Positions 1 through 8,771 of a stretch of 64,000 nucleotides of DNA are shown here, piece after piece. How positions within the stretch are numbered: the stretch's first letter is position 1; each line of letters begins with the position of its first letter. This stretch comes from Flavobacteriales bacterium UBA2669 (GTDB taxonomy: Bacteria; Bacteroidota; Bacteroidia; Flavobacteriales_E; Vicingaceae). The DNA is taken from contig DEMN01000007.1 of assembly GCA_002359215.1 (NCBI GenBank), positions 124,001-188,000 on the forward strand. Direction: 5' to 3'. The notes beneath the pieces are model-generated. The model did not search any database, was not told where the DNA came from, and worked only from the letters and a program-made list of their open reading frames with translations. The position numbers and the translations under genes are program-made.

Positions 1-1
1 T

Positions 2-2473
2 ATTAATATTTTAACGGAGCCTTTTACCTATTTTGTGTTGGTAACACCTAATTCGGGAGATATTATTTTTAATGAAATCTTTGCCGACCCAACTCCACAA
101 GTTGGTTTACCTGAAGAAGAATTTGTGGAGCTTTACAATGCTTCTACCAATACATTTGATTTAGGTTCGTGGCAATTTATCAATTCTACTACATTAAAAC
201 AATTACCCAACTTTTTATTAACTCCTAATAGTTACGTTATTTTATGTGATGTAAATGATACCGCTTTATATTCTCCTTATGGAGATGTAATTGGAATTTC
301 TGCATTTACAGCGCTTTCAAATGGTGGAGATAGTCTTACATTAATGTATAATACTACTGATATTATTGATATAGTAGCTTATACTGATGCATGGTATAGA
401 GATAATGTAAAAAAAGATGGAGGTTATACATTAGAAAGAATTAATCCTGTACACCCATGTAGTAATGCTAATAATTGGATAGCTTCTAATCACCTTGATG
501 GAGGAACTCCTGCAGCACAAAACTCGGTGTATAACCCAACTCCCGATATGCAAGCTCCTAATATTATTGGTGTTGATGTTTTATCTGCGACCACACTTCA
601 ATTAAGTTTTAACGAAGTGATGGATTCTATGAGTTTGGCTACAGCTACTTATGCTATTAATAACGGAGTCACCTTTACTAATACAGTTGTAAATAGTAGC
701 TTAGAAAGTGTAATGCTGACTTTCACTCCTACGTTAGACTCTTCTTTAGTTTATCAGGTTACAGTTTCCGGAGCAACTGACTGTTCTGGAAATGCATTAA
801 ACCCAACTACTTTTAGTTTTGGTATTGGAAAAGCCCCTCAAAAATTTGAAATTATTATTACCGAACTTTTTCCTGATCCGTCACCAACAGTAGGCTTACC
901 TGAGCAAGAATTTATAGAATTGTACAACCCAACCAATAAGGTAATAGATTTAACTAATTGTTGGATATCTGATTTAACTTCTATGAAACAACTTAATCCC
1001 GGAAAAATATTTCCCGGAGAGTATGTAATCGTTTGTAAAACAACTAACGAAAATCAGTTTGCTCCTTTCGGAAAAGTGATTACCATAAGCGAATTACCTT
1101 CATTAAATAATGCGGATGATATCATGACCTTATATGCTCCTGATACTACCATCATTCATTCAGTACATTATTTCGATTCGTGGTATAAAGACGATAATAA
1201 AAAAGATGGAGGTTGGACTTTAGAAATGATAGATCCTGCCAACCCATGTGGCGAATATGATAATTGGTCAGCTTCAATTCAATGGTTTGGAGGAACTCCC
1301 GGAGCTCAAAACTCCGTTTTCGCTGCTAATCCTGATAATACCTTACCTCGTTTGTTGGAAGCTAATGCTACTTCAGACTCTACGGTAATTTTAACTTTTA
1401 GTGAAATTATAGACAGAGATGGGTTGTTAGCTGCTTCATACAGCATTAATAATGGCATTAACATCAGTAACATTGTAATTATTGACAATAAAAATGTACA
1501 GTTAGATTTGGCTAACAAACTTACTTTCCAAATAAAATATACAGTTACAGTTACTGGAGCTTACGATTGTGTAGGAAATACAATAGGAAGCAACAACTTT
1601 GCAATTTTTGCTTTGCCGGAACAAGGGTTTAATGGCGATTTAGTAATTAACGAAGTACTGTTCAACCCATTTACCGGAGGCTCCGACTTTGTAGAGTTGT
1701 ACAACAATTCTAATAAATTTATCGATTTACAAAATTGGTCGTTAGCAAATACTGATAATAATGTTGTAGCTAACCTCAAACCTATTACCACCACTCCAAA
1801 ATTAATTTTACCGGGAGAGTTTGTATTACTGACTAAAGATGCCAGTAACATTACTACAGAGTATATCAATTCTAGAACCGAAACATTTATAGAAATGTCA
1901 AGCTTACCATCTTATAACAACAGTGAAGGGACAGTTGTATTGGTAAATAACCTCAACCTTACGGTAGATAGTTTTTATTATAAAGAAGACATGCATTTTT
2001 CTTTATTGAATAGTGTTAAAGGTGTTTCTTTAGAAAGAATAGACTACAACCGATTAACCAATGATAGAACCAATTGGCATTCGGCAGCTGAAGAAGAGGG
2101 GTTTGCTACTCCGGGTTATGAAAATTCTCAATTCCAACTTGCTAATACCGATGGCGGAACCATCACCATTGATCCTAAAACGTTCTCTCCCAATAACGAT
2201 GGAATAGATGATGTGTTAAATATTTCTTACGAGTTTTCTACCCCTGGTTTTGTAGCTAATGTAGTAATTTATGATGCCAAGGGAAGGCAAGTTCGCAACC
2301 TAATAAAAAGCCAATTGTTAGGCACCAAAGGAACGTTTAGTTGGGATGGTATTAACGATTATAACGAAAAAGCTCGTATAGGCATTTATGTTATTTTTAT
2401 AGAGGTTTTTGATTTAGAAGGTAATGTAAAGTCATTTAAAGAAACTGCTGTTCTGGCAGGTAGATTTGATTAG
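2..2473 (+). CDS. Lamin-tail-domain repeat surface protein, 5' end outside window
   Basis: The reading frame is open to the window edge and the residues before position 35 continue the domain fold, so this is the C-terminal part of a longer protein and the GTG at 35 is not a real start. It contains three lamin-tail-like (LTD) modules, starting near residues 10, 275 and 540 counted from position 35, each with the pattern I-x-N-E-(IVL)-(FL)-x-(DN)-P followed by (ED)-F-(VI)-E-L-Y-N. Ig-like SbsA-type modules separate them (about 178-265 and 445-530). The C-terminus carries FSPNNDGIDD and a FlgD/CHU_C-like fold, typical of Bacteroidota surface or secreted proteins. LTD modules are found in extracellular nucleases and cell-surface proteins. 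No catalytic domain is visible in the part present. The downstream pyrophosphatase begins 9 bp after the stop. Confidence 0.8.
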   Translation: MNILTEPFTYFVLVTPNSGDIIFNEIFADPTPQVGLPEEEFVELYNASTNTFDLGSWQFINSTTLKQLPNFLLTPNSYVILCDVNDTALYSPYGDVIGISAFTALSNGGDSLTLMYNTTDIIDIVAYTDAWYRDNVKKDGGYTLERINPVHPCSNANNWIASNHLDGGTPAAQNSVYNPTPDMQAPNIIGVDVLSATTLQLSFNEVMDSMSLATATYAINNGVTFTNTVVNSSLESVMLTFTPTLDSSLVYQVTVSGATDCSGNALNPTTFSFGIGKAPQKFEIIITELFPDPSPTVGLPEQEFIELYNPTNKVIDLTNCWISDLTSMKQLNPGKIFPGEYVIVCKTTNENQFAPFGKVITISELPSLNNADDIMTLYAPDTTIIHSVHYFDSWYKDDNKKDGGWTLEMIDPANPCGEYDNWSASIQWFGGTPGAQNSVFAANPDNTLPRLLEANATSDSTVILTFSEIIDRDGLLAASYSINNGINISNIVIIDNKNVQLDLANKLTFQIKYTVTVTGAYDCVGNTIGSNNFAIFALPEQGFNGDLVINEVLFNPFTGGSDFVELYNNSNKFIDLQNWSLANTDNNVVANLKPITTTPKLILPGEFVLLTKDASNITTEYINSRTETFIEMSSLPSYNNSEGTVVLVNNLNLTVDSFYYKEDMHFSLLNSVKGVSLERIDYNRLTNDRTNWHSAAEEEGFATPGYENSQFQLANTDGGTITIDPKTFSPNNDGIDDVLNISYEFSTPGFVANVVIYDAKGRQVRNLIKSQLLGTKGTFSWDGINDYNEKARIGIYVIFIEVFDLEGNVKSFKETAVLAGRFD

Positions 2474-2482
2474 GTAAGAAAA

Positions 2483-3100
2483 ATGAAGAAAAAATATCAA
2501 GCACACCCGTGGCATGGGATTTTTATTGGAGAACAAGCTCCTGAAATGGTAATGTCGTTTATAGAAATGACACCAAGTGATTCCGTAAAATACGAAGTAG
2601 ATAAAGCCTCCGGCTTTTTAAAAGTAGATAGACCTCAAAAGTTTTCTAACATTGTTCCGGCTTTGTATGGGTTTGTTCCGCAAACGTATTGTGCTGAGCA
2701 AGTAGCAGCTTTTTGTATGGAAAAAACAGGTAAAACGAATGTTTTAGGAGATGGCGACCCCTTAGATATTTGTGTGCTAACAGAAAGAAATATTACCCAT
2801 GGAAATATTATTGTTCCTGCTATTCCTATTGGCGGTTTCAGAATGATAGACAATAATGAAGCGGATGATAAAATTATAGCCATACTTAAAGGTGATGAAG
2901 TGTATGCCAAGTGGAACGATATTTTAGCATGTCCGCCATCATTAATCAACCGACTAAAACACTATTTTTTAACCTATAAATCTATTCCCGGAGAGGAAAA
3001 AGCCAATGTGGAAATTAGCCATGTTTATGGAAAAGAGGAAGCGTTAGAAGTAATAAAAAGAAGCCAACAAGATTATCATAAACATTTTAGTAAAGATTAG
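2483..3100 (+). CDS. ppa: Inorganic pyrophosphatase (family I)
   Basis: This soluble cytoplasmic enzyme hydrolyses pyrophosphate to phosphate and so drives biosynthetic reactions. The signature D-G-D-P-x-D lies at about residues 90-95 (GDGDPLDICVLTE) and supplies metal-binding aspartates. YGFVPQTYC near residue 62 and KHYFLTYK near 155 also fit family I. At 205 residues it is slightly longer than the 175-residue E. coli enzyme, as is common in Bacteroidota. It starts 9 bp after the LTD protein and could share its transcript. A 349-bp gap with a repeat element follows. Confidence 0.93.
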   Translation: MKKKYQAHPWHGIFIGEQAPEMVMSFIEMTPSDSVKYEVDKASGFLKVDRPQKFSNIVPALYGFVPQTYCAEQVAAFCMEKTGKTNVLGDGDPLDICVLTERNITHGNIIVPAIPIGGFRMIDNNEADDKIIAILKGDEVYAKWNDILACPPSLINRLKHYFLTYKSIPGEEKANVEISHVYGKEEALEVIKRSQQDYHKHFSKD

Positions 3101-3111
3101 TTTCCATTTCA

Positions 3112-3308
3112 TGTCATTCAGGAGGAATCTTGCTGAGTTGTAGCATTGAAATTCCAAACTGGAATTTAAAAAACTTAAAAGTAAAGCTTAACTTGAACAA
3201 CTTTTAATAAGTTGTATGAATTTATTATTAATGACAAGTGCCTCTGATAAGTATTATCACAACACTAATTTTCATCTCTTGTCCAAACAAGGTTCCTCCT
3301 GAATGACA
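3112..3308. repeat. 197-bp element with 21-bp terminal inverted repeats
   Basis: The left end (3112-3132) and right end (3288-3308) are inverted copies of each other, TGTCATTCAGGAGGAATCTTG, with one mismatch. The interior is A+T-rich, has no plausible ORF and contains shorter dyads. The element fills most of the gap between ppa and the VWA gene. The arrangement resembles a MITE or a large palindromic intergenic repeat. No target-site duplication is obvious at the ends. Confidence 0.6.
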
Positions 3309-3392
3309 AAGATGTTATGTTATCTCAACAAAACTCATTTTTTAAAAAAGTTCTAAGTTTTCCTAAACCTAATTTAACTAAAAAACAAATTG

Positions 3393-3400
3393 TAACTTTG
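3393..3400 (+). promoter_or_regulatory. -7 promoter element TAACTTTG
   Basis: It matches the Bacteroidota sigma-A -7 consensus TAnnTTTG exactly, 50 bp before the start of the DUF1573/VWA gene. No clear -33 TTG was seen at the expected distance. Confidence 0.45.
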
Positions 3401-3449
3401 GCAAACTTTTAGTTTAAAAATGGGCTTATTAAAAGCAATTGTTTAACCA

Positions 3450-4775
3450 ATGAGAAAGGCACTTTTATTACATATTATTTTTTTATTTAGCCTACAGGCT
3501 GCTGTTGCTCAGTTGGTGTTCGATAAATCCACACATAATTTCGGAGAAATTAATAAAGAAGATAAAAAGTACGTTGATTTTACAGTTACCAATGCTGGAA
3601 AAGTGGCTGCCGAAATCACCAAAATTGAAGAACCTTATGGTGTTGATGTAAAAGTAACTACTAAAACCATTCAGCCTGATAGTTCAGTAATTATCAGAAT
3701 AAAATATACGCCTAAAAGAAAAGGAGCTTATAAAGCTGATGTTCCTGTTTGGACAAGTGTTCAGAATCATCCTATTACGTTTACTATTGAAGGTATTGCC
3801 AAAACAGCTGACATAAATGAATCACTAGAATGTCCTGATTTTGAAAAACAAAAAAAACCGGAAGACTTAAATACAGATATTACTATAAAAGTAATTGATA
3901 ATGCTACCAAACAACCTATTCCTGATGCATTGGTAGAAATTATTTGGGATGGATTAATTTATAAAGAGCTAAGAACAAACAGAGCGGGAGAAACCAATCA
4001 GACGCTAAAAAATGACATGTATTATATTGTAGCAAGTGCTAAAGGTTTTGGTTCTAGTGAACAAGCTGTTGAAGTGCATCAAGATAGTTTAAGAGAAATA
4101 ATTTTCTATTTAGGAGAGCCTTCGGAAGAGCCTATAATTGTTGAACAAATTGATACCATTGTTGAGCCTGAAATTATTCTGGCACCTGAAGATACTATTT
4201 CAACAGCAGCAATGCCGGTTGGATTATATGCCGAAAATAATATTGTTTTTTTAATAGATGCTTCTGTTTCGATGAAGTTAGAAGGCAGAATGGATTTGCT
4301 TAAAGCTGCTATGATAGAATTGTTGAACGGATTACGTTCTATTGATAGGTTGGCAATTGTAACTTACGCTTCTTCTGTTGATGTTGTTTTAGCTTCTCAA
4401 TTTGTAAAAGACAAAGCCCAAATTACCGAAATTATACAAGATTTATCTGCTGGAGGAAGAACAGAAGGTGCTCAAGGTCTTGAAAAAGCCTATGAAATAG
4501 CATCTCAAAACAAACTTACCGAAGGAAATAATCTTATTATTATAGCAACAGACGGTGTATTTAACCTAAGTAAAGAAGATAAAGCGAATGTTGAACAAAA
4601 CACAAGCAATGGAATTAATGTTTCGGTTGTTGGTGTAAAAAATGAAAAATGGACTGAAAAATCAATGTTAACTATCGCTGAGCTTGGTAATGGAAGTTAC
4701 CTTAACATAAAGTCTTATAAACAAGCAAAAGAAACATTACTTAACGAAATCAAGCAAAAATCGTTAAAAAAGTAA
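3450..4775 (+). CDS. Secreted DUF1573 / von Willebrand A domain protein
   Basis: A signal peptide (about residues 1-20, ending AAVAQ) is followed by a DUF1573/ASPM-like Ig domain (about 21-120; HNFGEI, then an IKYTPKRKG strand typical of the family). Next come a carboxypeptidase-regulatory or CNA-B-like domain (about 140-225) and a C-terminal VWA domain (about 262-435). The VWA metal-binding site DASVS (DxSxS) is intact near residue 270, and a conserved ATDG lies near 370. Such proteins bind ligands or other proteins in the periplasm or at the surface; the partner is unknown. Transcription probably starts from TAACTTTG at 3393. The gene is monocistronic or reads toward dxr. Confidence 0.8.
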   Translation: MRKALLLHIIFLFSLQAAVAQLVFDKSTHNFGEINKEDKKYVDFTVTNAGKVAAEITKIEEPYGVDVKVTTKTIQPDSSVIIRIKYTPKRKGAYKADVPVWTSVQNHPITFTIEGIAKTADINESLECPDFEKQKKPEDLNTDITIKVIDNATKQPIPDALVEIIWDGLIYKELRTNRAGETNQTLKNDMYYIVASAKGFGSSEQAVEVHQDSLREIIFYLGEPSEEPIIVEQIDTIVEPEIILAPEDTISTAAMPVGLYAENNIVFLIDASVSMKLEGRMDLLKAAMIELLNGLRSIDRLAIVTYASSVDVVLASQFVKDKAQITEIIQDLSAGGRTEGAQGLEKAYEIASQNKLTEGNNLIIIATDGVFNLSKEDKANVEQNTSNGINVSVVGVKNEKWTEKSMLTIAELGNGSYLNIKSYKQAKETLLNEIKQKSLKK

Positions 4776-4821
4776 GTTTATAATTGAAAAAACTACGTCC
4801 TTGCGTCTTTGCGAGAAAATT

Positions 4822-5970
4822 ATGAAAAAGAAAATTGCCATTTTAGGTTCTACAGGTTCTATAGGAACACAAGCCCTCGAAGTTATAGAAGAACATGCTG
4901 ATAAATTTCAGGTAGAAGTACTTACTGCTAATGGTAATGCAGATTTATTGATAAAACAAGCGATAAAATTTAAACCTAATGTGGTAGTTATTGCCGATGA
5001 AGCTAAATACAAAAAAGTAGAAGAAGCTCTTTGGGAACACGATATTAAGACTTATGCAGGTAATGATGCATTAGCTCAGGTTGTAAAAATGGATGAGATT
5101 GATGTAGTGTTGACGGCCTTGGTAGGTTATGCAGGCTTACTGCCCACCATTAATGCTATAAAAGCTAAAAAAACCATTGCCTTGGCAAACAAAGAAACGT
5201 TGGTTGTTGCGGGAGAGTTAATTAATAAATTAGCCATTGAAAACAAGGTGGCTATATTGCCTGTCGATTCAGAACATTCGGCTATTTTTCAGTGTTTGGT
5301 AGGAGAAGTTCAGAATAAAATTGAGAAGATTTATTTAACCGCTTCGGGTGGACCGTTTAGAGGAAAAAAACGTGAAGAACTTCAACATATTACCAAAGAG
5401 CAAGCTTTAAAACATCCCAACTGGGATATGGGTGCAAAAATCACCATAGACTCAGCAACATTGATGAATAAAGGGTTAGAGGTAATTGAAGCCAAATGGT
5501 TATTTAACTTAAAACCCGAACAAATTGATGTTATCGTTCATCCACAATCTATTGTACATTCTTTGGTTCAATTTGAAGATGGCAGCATGAAAGCTCAACT
5601 TGGGTTGCCCGACATGAAACATCCTATTCAATATGCACTGTCGTTTCCTCAACGGTTGAATTCAAAATCACCAAGGTTTAATTTTATGGATTACCCTGAA
5701 TTAACCTTTGAAAAGCCGGATACCGAAACATTTTTAAATTTGCAATTGGCATTTAATGCCTTGGAAAAAGGAGGTAACATGGCTTGTATTTTAAATGCTG
5801 CCAACGAAGTAGCTGTTGAAGCTTTCCTAAAAGATAAAATTAAGTTTTTAGACATTGCCGAAATCAATCAAAAGTGTATGGAACAAGTTACTTTTATTGC
5901 TCAGCCAACTTATGAGGATTATGTAGCAACCGATAAACAAACCAGAGCTTTTGCCGAAAGTTTGATATAG
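4822..5970 (+). CDS. dxr: 1-deoxy-D-xylulose 5-phosphate reductoisomerase
   Basis: It catalyses the NADPH-dependent rearrangement and reduction of DXP to MEP, the committed step of the non-mevalonate isoprenoid pathway. The NADPH loop GSTGSIG is at residues 9-15. The metal/substrate segment DSEHSAIFQ, the SGGPFRG loop and the ITIDSATLMNKGLEVIEA block are all present. The length of 382 residues is normal. An upstream in-frame TTG (4801) lies inside a repeat-like CTTTGCGTCTTTGCG stretch, so I chose the ATG at 4822, whose product begins with the usual MKKKIAILGSTGS. It supplies precursors for uppS (51.1 kb) and the UbiA enzyme (25 kb). Confidence 0.95.
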   Translation: MKKKIAILGSTGSIGTQALEVIEEHADKFQVEVLTANGNADLLIKQAIKFKPNVVVIADEAKYKKVEEALWEHDIKTYAGNDALAQVVKMDEIDVVLTALVGYAGLLPTINAIKAKKTIALANKETLVVAGELINKLAIENKVAILPVDSEHSAIFQCLVGEVQNKIEKIYLTASGGPFRGKKREELQHITKEQALKHPNWDMGAKITIDSATLMNKGLEVIEAKWLFNLKPEQIDVIVHPQSIVHSLVQFEDGSMKAQLGLPDMKHPIQYALSFPQRLNSKSPRFNFMDYPELTFEKPDTETFLNLQLAFNALEKGGNMACILNAANEVAVEAFLKDKIKFLDIAEINQKCMEQVTFIAQPTYEDYVATDKQTRAFAESLI

Positions 5971-5971
5971 T

Positions 5972-6685
5972 TTATTCGTTAGTAAGTTGGTATTTTTTGT
6001 TAGCGACTAAATCATAATAATCAAAAGTAGCTACCTTGTCTTTTTTCATTACAATTTGAGAAACACTAACAGTTTGTAGTCCATTGGCTCTTTCCATCAC
6101 GATATCATTAAAAGCATCTTTATCGTGTTTGCTTAAATGAAATTTTAATAAAAGGTCTTTATTAAGTCGTTCGTTTTTATCCAACAAAAGTTGAAACCAT
6201 TTTTTTCTTTGTTCTCGAGTGGACTTATCATACAAAGCACTTGATGACCAAATGTGTGGTTGGGTTGCATCTATTTTTAAAACATGTTTTTTGGTTTCGT
6301 CCCACCTTAGCTCAGTTATTTCTAAGGTGTTTTTAGTGTCAAATAATAATAAAGTAAACGGTTCAACGCCATTTAGATTTACATTATTTACAAAATCTTC
6401 AACGTTTGAGTAGGAAAAGCTTTCCAGTAAAACTAATCCTCTGCTTCTTGAGTAGCTTTCTTTTCTTTGATGTCTTTCAAAAGCACCATTTAACAGACAA
6501 ACTGTTTTTGTGTTGTTGTTAGTGGCAATCCATGTTCCTCCGGCAACTTCATCTTTCGGGAAAGTTATTTCCTGATTGTTAATAGTGTATTTTTTTGGAG
6601 CTAAGGTAGGGCGATGCTTCACTTCATCTCTGTTGGAAGTTAGGATATATTCGTTGTTATTAGGATAAAAAGTTACGGTACACAT
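5972..6685 (-). CDS. NRDE (TANGO2-like) family protein
   Basis: The N-terminus MCTVTFYP with a cysteine at position 2, then LTSNRDE near residues 15-21, is diagnostic of the NRDE/TANGO2 family. In that family the Cys-2 N-terminus suggests an Ntn-hydrolase-like fold. The biochemical role is unresolved; human TANGO2 has been linked to lipid or heme handling. The length of 237 residues is typical. It lies 13 bp downstream of the peroxiredoxin-like gene on the same strand, so the two are probably cotranscribed. It converges with dxr with a single base between the stops. Confidence 0.88.
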   Translation of the reverse strand: MCTVTFYPNNNEYILTSNRDEVKHRPTLAPKKYTINNQEITFPKDEVAGGTWIATNNNTKTVCLLNGAFERHQRKESYSRSRGLVLLESFSYSNVEDFVNNVNLNGVEPFTLLLFDTKNTLEITELRWDETKKHVLKIDATQPHIWSSSALYDKSTREQRKKWFQLLLDKNERLNKDLLLKFHLSKHDKDAFNDIVMERANGLQTVSVSQIVMKKDKVATFDYYDLVANKKYQLTNE

Positions 6686-6698
6686 TTTTTAAAAGGAG

Positions 6699-7322
6699 TT
6701 AATTTTTAACCTTTTTTTCGGGGATGTTTTCTATAATTTCTTTTATGGTAGATCTGTTTTTGTAGTTGGGATCAAAGTGTCTCCAAACAATTACTTTATT
6801 CGTATCTATAATAAAAGTGGCAGGAATTGGTAAACGCTCAGCATCATCAGTATGAGCTTCTTTTAATTTGGCACCAAGTACTGTATTGTAAATTACTTTG
6901 GTTTTTCCGCTAGGTTCAAAAGTTACATCAAAAGCATCAGATATTTTCTGATTTTCATCGTAAAGTATGGTAAACTGAGCTCCTGTTTTTTCAATGGTTT
7001 TATTAATGTATTCAGGTTTTTCAGGAGATATTACCACTACATTGGCTCCTTTTTTATAAACGGTTTGCAGGCTGTCTTGTAGCTGACTCATATGTCTGTT
7101 ACATACCGGACACCACTGACCTCTTATAAAAATTAAAACAATAGCTTCTTTTTTTATCATTTCATTAAATACATATAGGGTACTATCAGCATCAATGGCT
7201 TGAAAATTTTGAACAGTGTCTCCAACAGCTAACCCTTGTGGTTCTTTTTTGTCTTGAGACTTTACCATTACAGATGTGATGAGCATAGTTATTAATAACA
7301 GATAAAATTTTTTAGTTTTCAT
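6699..7322 (-). CDS. Secreted peroxiredoxin-like / thioredoxin-fold protein
   Basis: A signal peptide (about 1-22) is followed by an AhpC/TSA-like thioredoxin fold. The redox site is GQWCPVC, with cysteines at 71 and 74. The phrase IFIRGQWCPVCNRHMSQLQ is typical of peroxiredoxin-like proteins that act outside the cytoplasm. A peroxide- or disulfide-reducing role is inferred; the substrate is not evident. It is the first gene of a two-gene unit with the NRDE protein. Confidence 0.8.
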   Translation of the reverse strand: MKTKKFYLLLITMLITSVMVKSQDKKEPQGLAVGDTVQNFQAIDADSTLYVFNEMIKKEAIVLIFIRGQWCPVCNRHMSQLQDSLQTVYKKGANVVVISPEKPEYINKTIEKTGAQFTILYDENQKISDAFDVTFEPSGKTKVIYNTVLGAKLKEAHTDDAERLPIPATFIIDTNKVIVWRHFDPNYKNRSTIKEIIENIPEKKVKN

Positions 7323-7430
7323 GGTTATTATTTTTTGTAATGGGTTAAAACAAAAGTTCCTAATTCATTAAACGGATTTACTATGGCTAAAATTACGATA
7401 AGATAAATCAACTTTAAAATGCTTTGTGAA

Positions 7431-7509
7431 AACTTTGCCTCTTTGCGTTTACCCCATCCTCAAACGTCATTCCCGAAATTTTGCAGTATAACGGAAAATT
7501 ATCAGGAAT
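7431..7509. repeat. Intergenic repeat block: CTTTGC repeat and imperfect palindrome
   Basis: The 346-bp gap 7323-7668 holds no believable gene. Around 7431-7449 is ACTTTGCCTCTTTGCGTTT, a relative of the CCTTGCGTCTTTGCGAG stretch at 4799-4815. At 7469-7509 ATTCCCGAAATTTT is inverted as AAAATTATCAGGAAT, an imperfect palindrome around a short loop. The short ORF over this block is not supported. Confidence 0.4.
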
Positions 7510-7564
7510 CTGGCTTAAAGTTAGTGATTTATAAGCTATTTTTTATACATTTGGAGAAAAATAA

Positions 7565-7641
7565 GTCTGACAGATTTTTAAATTTTATCAGACCTATCTA
7601 CACAAATATGGTTGTATAGGTCTAACTGAGTCAGACCTATA
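7565..7641. repeat. Clustered GTCTGA/TCAGAC dyads
   Basis: GTCTGA at 7565-7570 is inverted as TCAGAC at 7588-7593. A second perfect dyad, TATAGGTCT (7615-7623) with AGACCTATA (7633-7641), follows with a 9-base loop. The stretch TCAGACCTAT occurs twice. The block sits immediately before the AlbA_2 gene and could be a palindromic repeat, an operator or a transcript-processing structure. Confidence 0.45.
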
Positions 7642-7668
7642 TATAAGTTACCTACCATTTGAGAAAAA

Positions 7669-8658
7669 ATGAAATGCACATTTGAGTTAAATAGCCGAGG
7701 GTTTATCAAACAGCGAGAAAGCTATGATTTAGAATTCAAACAATCGTTTCATTTTGGGGATTTGTTAGCGGAATATATGCGTTCGATTGTCGGTATGGCG
7801 AATAATAAAGGTGGGGAAATCATTTTCGGAATTAAAGACAAACCACGTGAATTAAAAGGACTTCAAAATGAAAAATTTGAGGACTGCGACCCAAACAAGA
7901 TAAATCAATTTATAAGTGAATACTTTTTACACGAAGTTTTGTGGAATATGGAAACTCACGAAATTCACGGTTTAAAATTTGGAAGACTTTGGGTGGAAGA
8001 AGCACCACAAAAGCCAATTGTGTGTTCTAAAACGTATAAGAGTATTTTAAGAGAAGCAGCAATATACTACAGATATCGAGGAGAAACAAAAGAAATTTGC
8101 TATCCTGAACTTGCACAAATACTTTTAAATGAAAGAGAAAAGGAAAAAAGATTGTGGTTAAGTCACGTAGAAAAGATTGGACAGGTTGGTCCTCAAAATA
8201 TACATTTAATTGACACCTTTAATGGAGAAATTCACACTGGAAAAGGAAAAATATTGTTGGACAAGTCTATTGCGGATAAACTAAAATTCATAAAAGAAGG
8301 AGAATTTTCAGAAACCCAAGGTGCACCAACTTTAAAATTAGTTGGAGAAGTTACTGGAATTATCGACACATCAACGGCACCAAAATCTGACGTTCTTTAT
8401 CCATATAGATATGGTGATTTAAAAGACAAATTCAATATCAATAACTTTCAATTCCAAGCTGTATTATGGAAACTAGAGGTTAAAGGTAATCAGAGATATC
8501 ATACAGAAATATCAACTAGTAGGACTAGTTCAACACATAAATATTCGAAAGAATTTTCAAGTAAATTAAAATCAATAATTGAGAGATATCCTAATTGGAT
8601 AAAAGAAACAACAGAAGAATATAAAAAAACGGTAGGTAACAATGTATATAAAAAATAG
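7669..8658 (+). CDS. Schlafen AlbA_2-domain protein
   Basis: The N-terminal half (about 12-150) is a Schlafen-type AlbA_2 domain: YDLEFKQSF, then VGMANNKGGEIIFGIKD, then a YRYRGETKEI strand. These match the nucleic-acid/nucleotide-binding fold annotated as 'divergent AAA-4' or AlbA_2. The C-terminal half (about 185-325) is unassigned. It has a YPYRYGDLKDKF segment and a basic S/T-rich patch followed by YSKEFSSKLKSII. No ATPase or HTH partner is adjacent. Relatives occur in phage-defence and regulatory contexts, but a defence role here is only inference. It is preceded by repeats and followed by a cassette-like spacer, and it marks the start of an accessory stretch. Confidence 0.7.
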   Translation: MKCTFELNSRGFIKQRESYDLEFKQSFHFGDLLAEYMRSIVGMANNKGGEIIFGIKDKPRELKGLQNEKFEDCDPNKINQFISEYFLHEVLWNMETHEIHGLKFGRLWVEEAPQKPIVCSKTYKSILREAAIYYRYRGETKEICYPELAQILLNEREKEKRLWLSHVEKIGQVGPQNIHLIDTFNGEIHTGKGKILLDKSIADKLKFIKEGEFSETQGAPTLKLVGEVTGIIDTSTAPKSDVLYPYRYGDLKDKFNINNFQFQAVLWKLEVKGNQRYHTEISTSRTSSTHKYSKEFSSKLKSIIERYPNWIKETTEEYKKTVGNNVYKK

Positions 8659-8771
8659 GCGAAACAGTAATAAAATCAAAGGTTTTGGCTCTTATCAAAC
8701 TTTGTGCTTAACTGAAAGTTTTGTGCTTCGAAACCGCCTACTTTTCATATACTAGACCGTTAGCGGTAATT
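8656..8771. other. Cassette-boundary-like spacer with dyads
   Basis: TAGGCG at the AlbA_2 stop (8656) is inverted as CGCCTA near 8736. The spacer has two near-repeats of TTTGTGCTT (about 8701 and 8722) and a GCTTAAC, and ends in CCGTTAGCGG just before the lipoprotein ATG. This arrangement recalls recombination-cassette boundary sequences, but the integron core pair (RYYYAAC/GTTRRRY) is not cleanly complementary. Confidence 0.3.

Noticed and set aside
3112..3308. Insertion sequence
   Set aside because: The inverted ends are clear but no transposase fits in 197 bp; it is kept only as a repeat.
7419..7619. 66-residue ORF
   Set aside because: It runs through two intergenic repeat blocks and has no protein-like features.
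8656..8771. Definite integron attC site
   Set aside because: The R''/R' cores are not properly complementary and no integrase gene is present.
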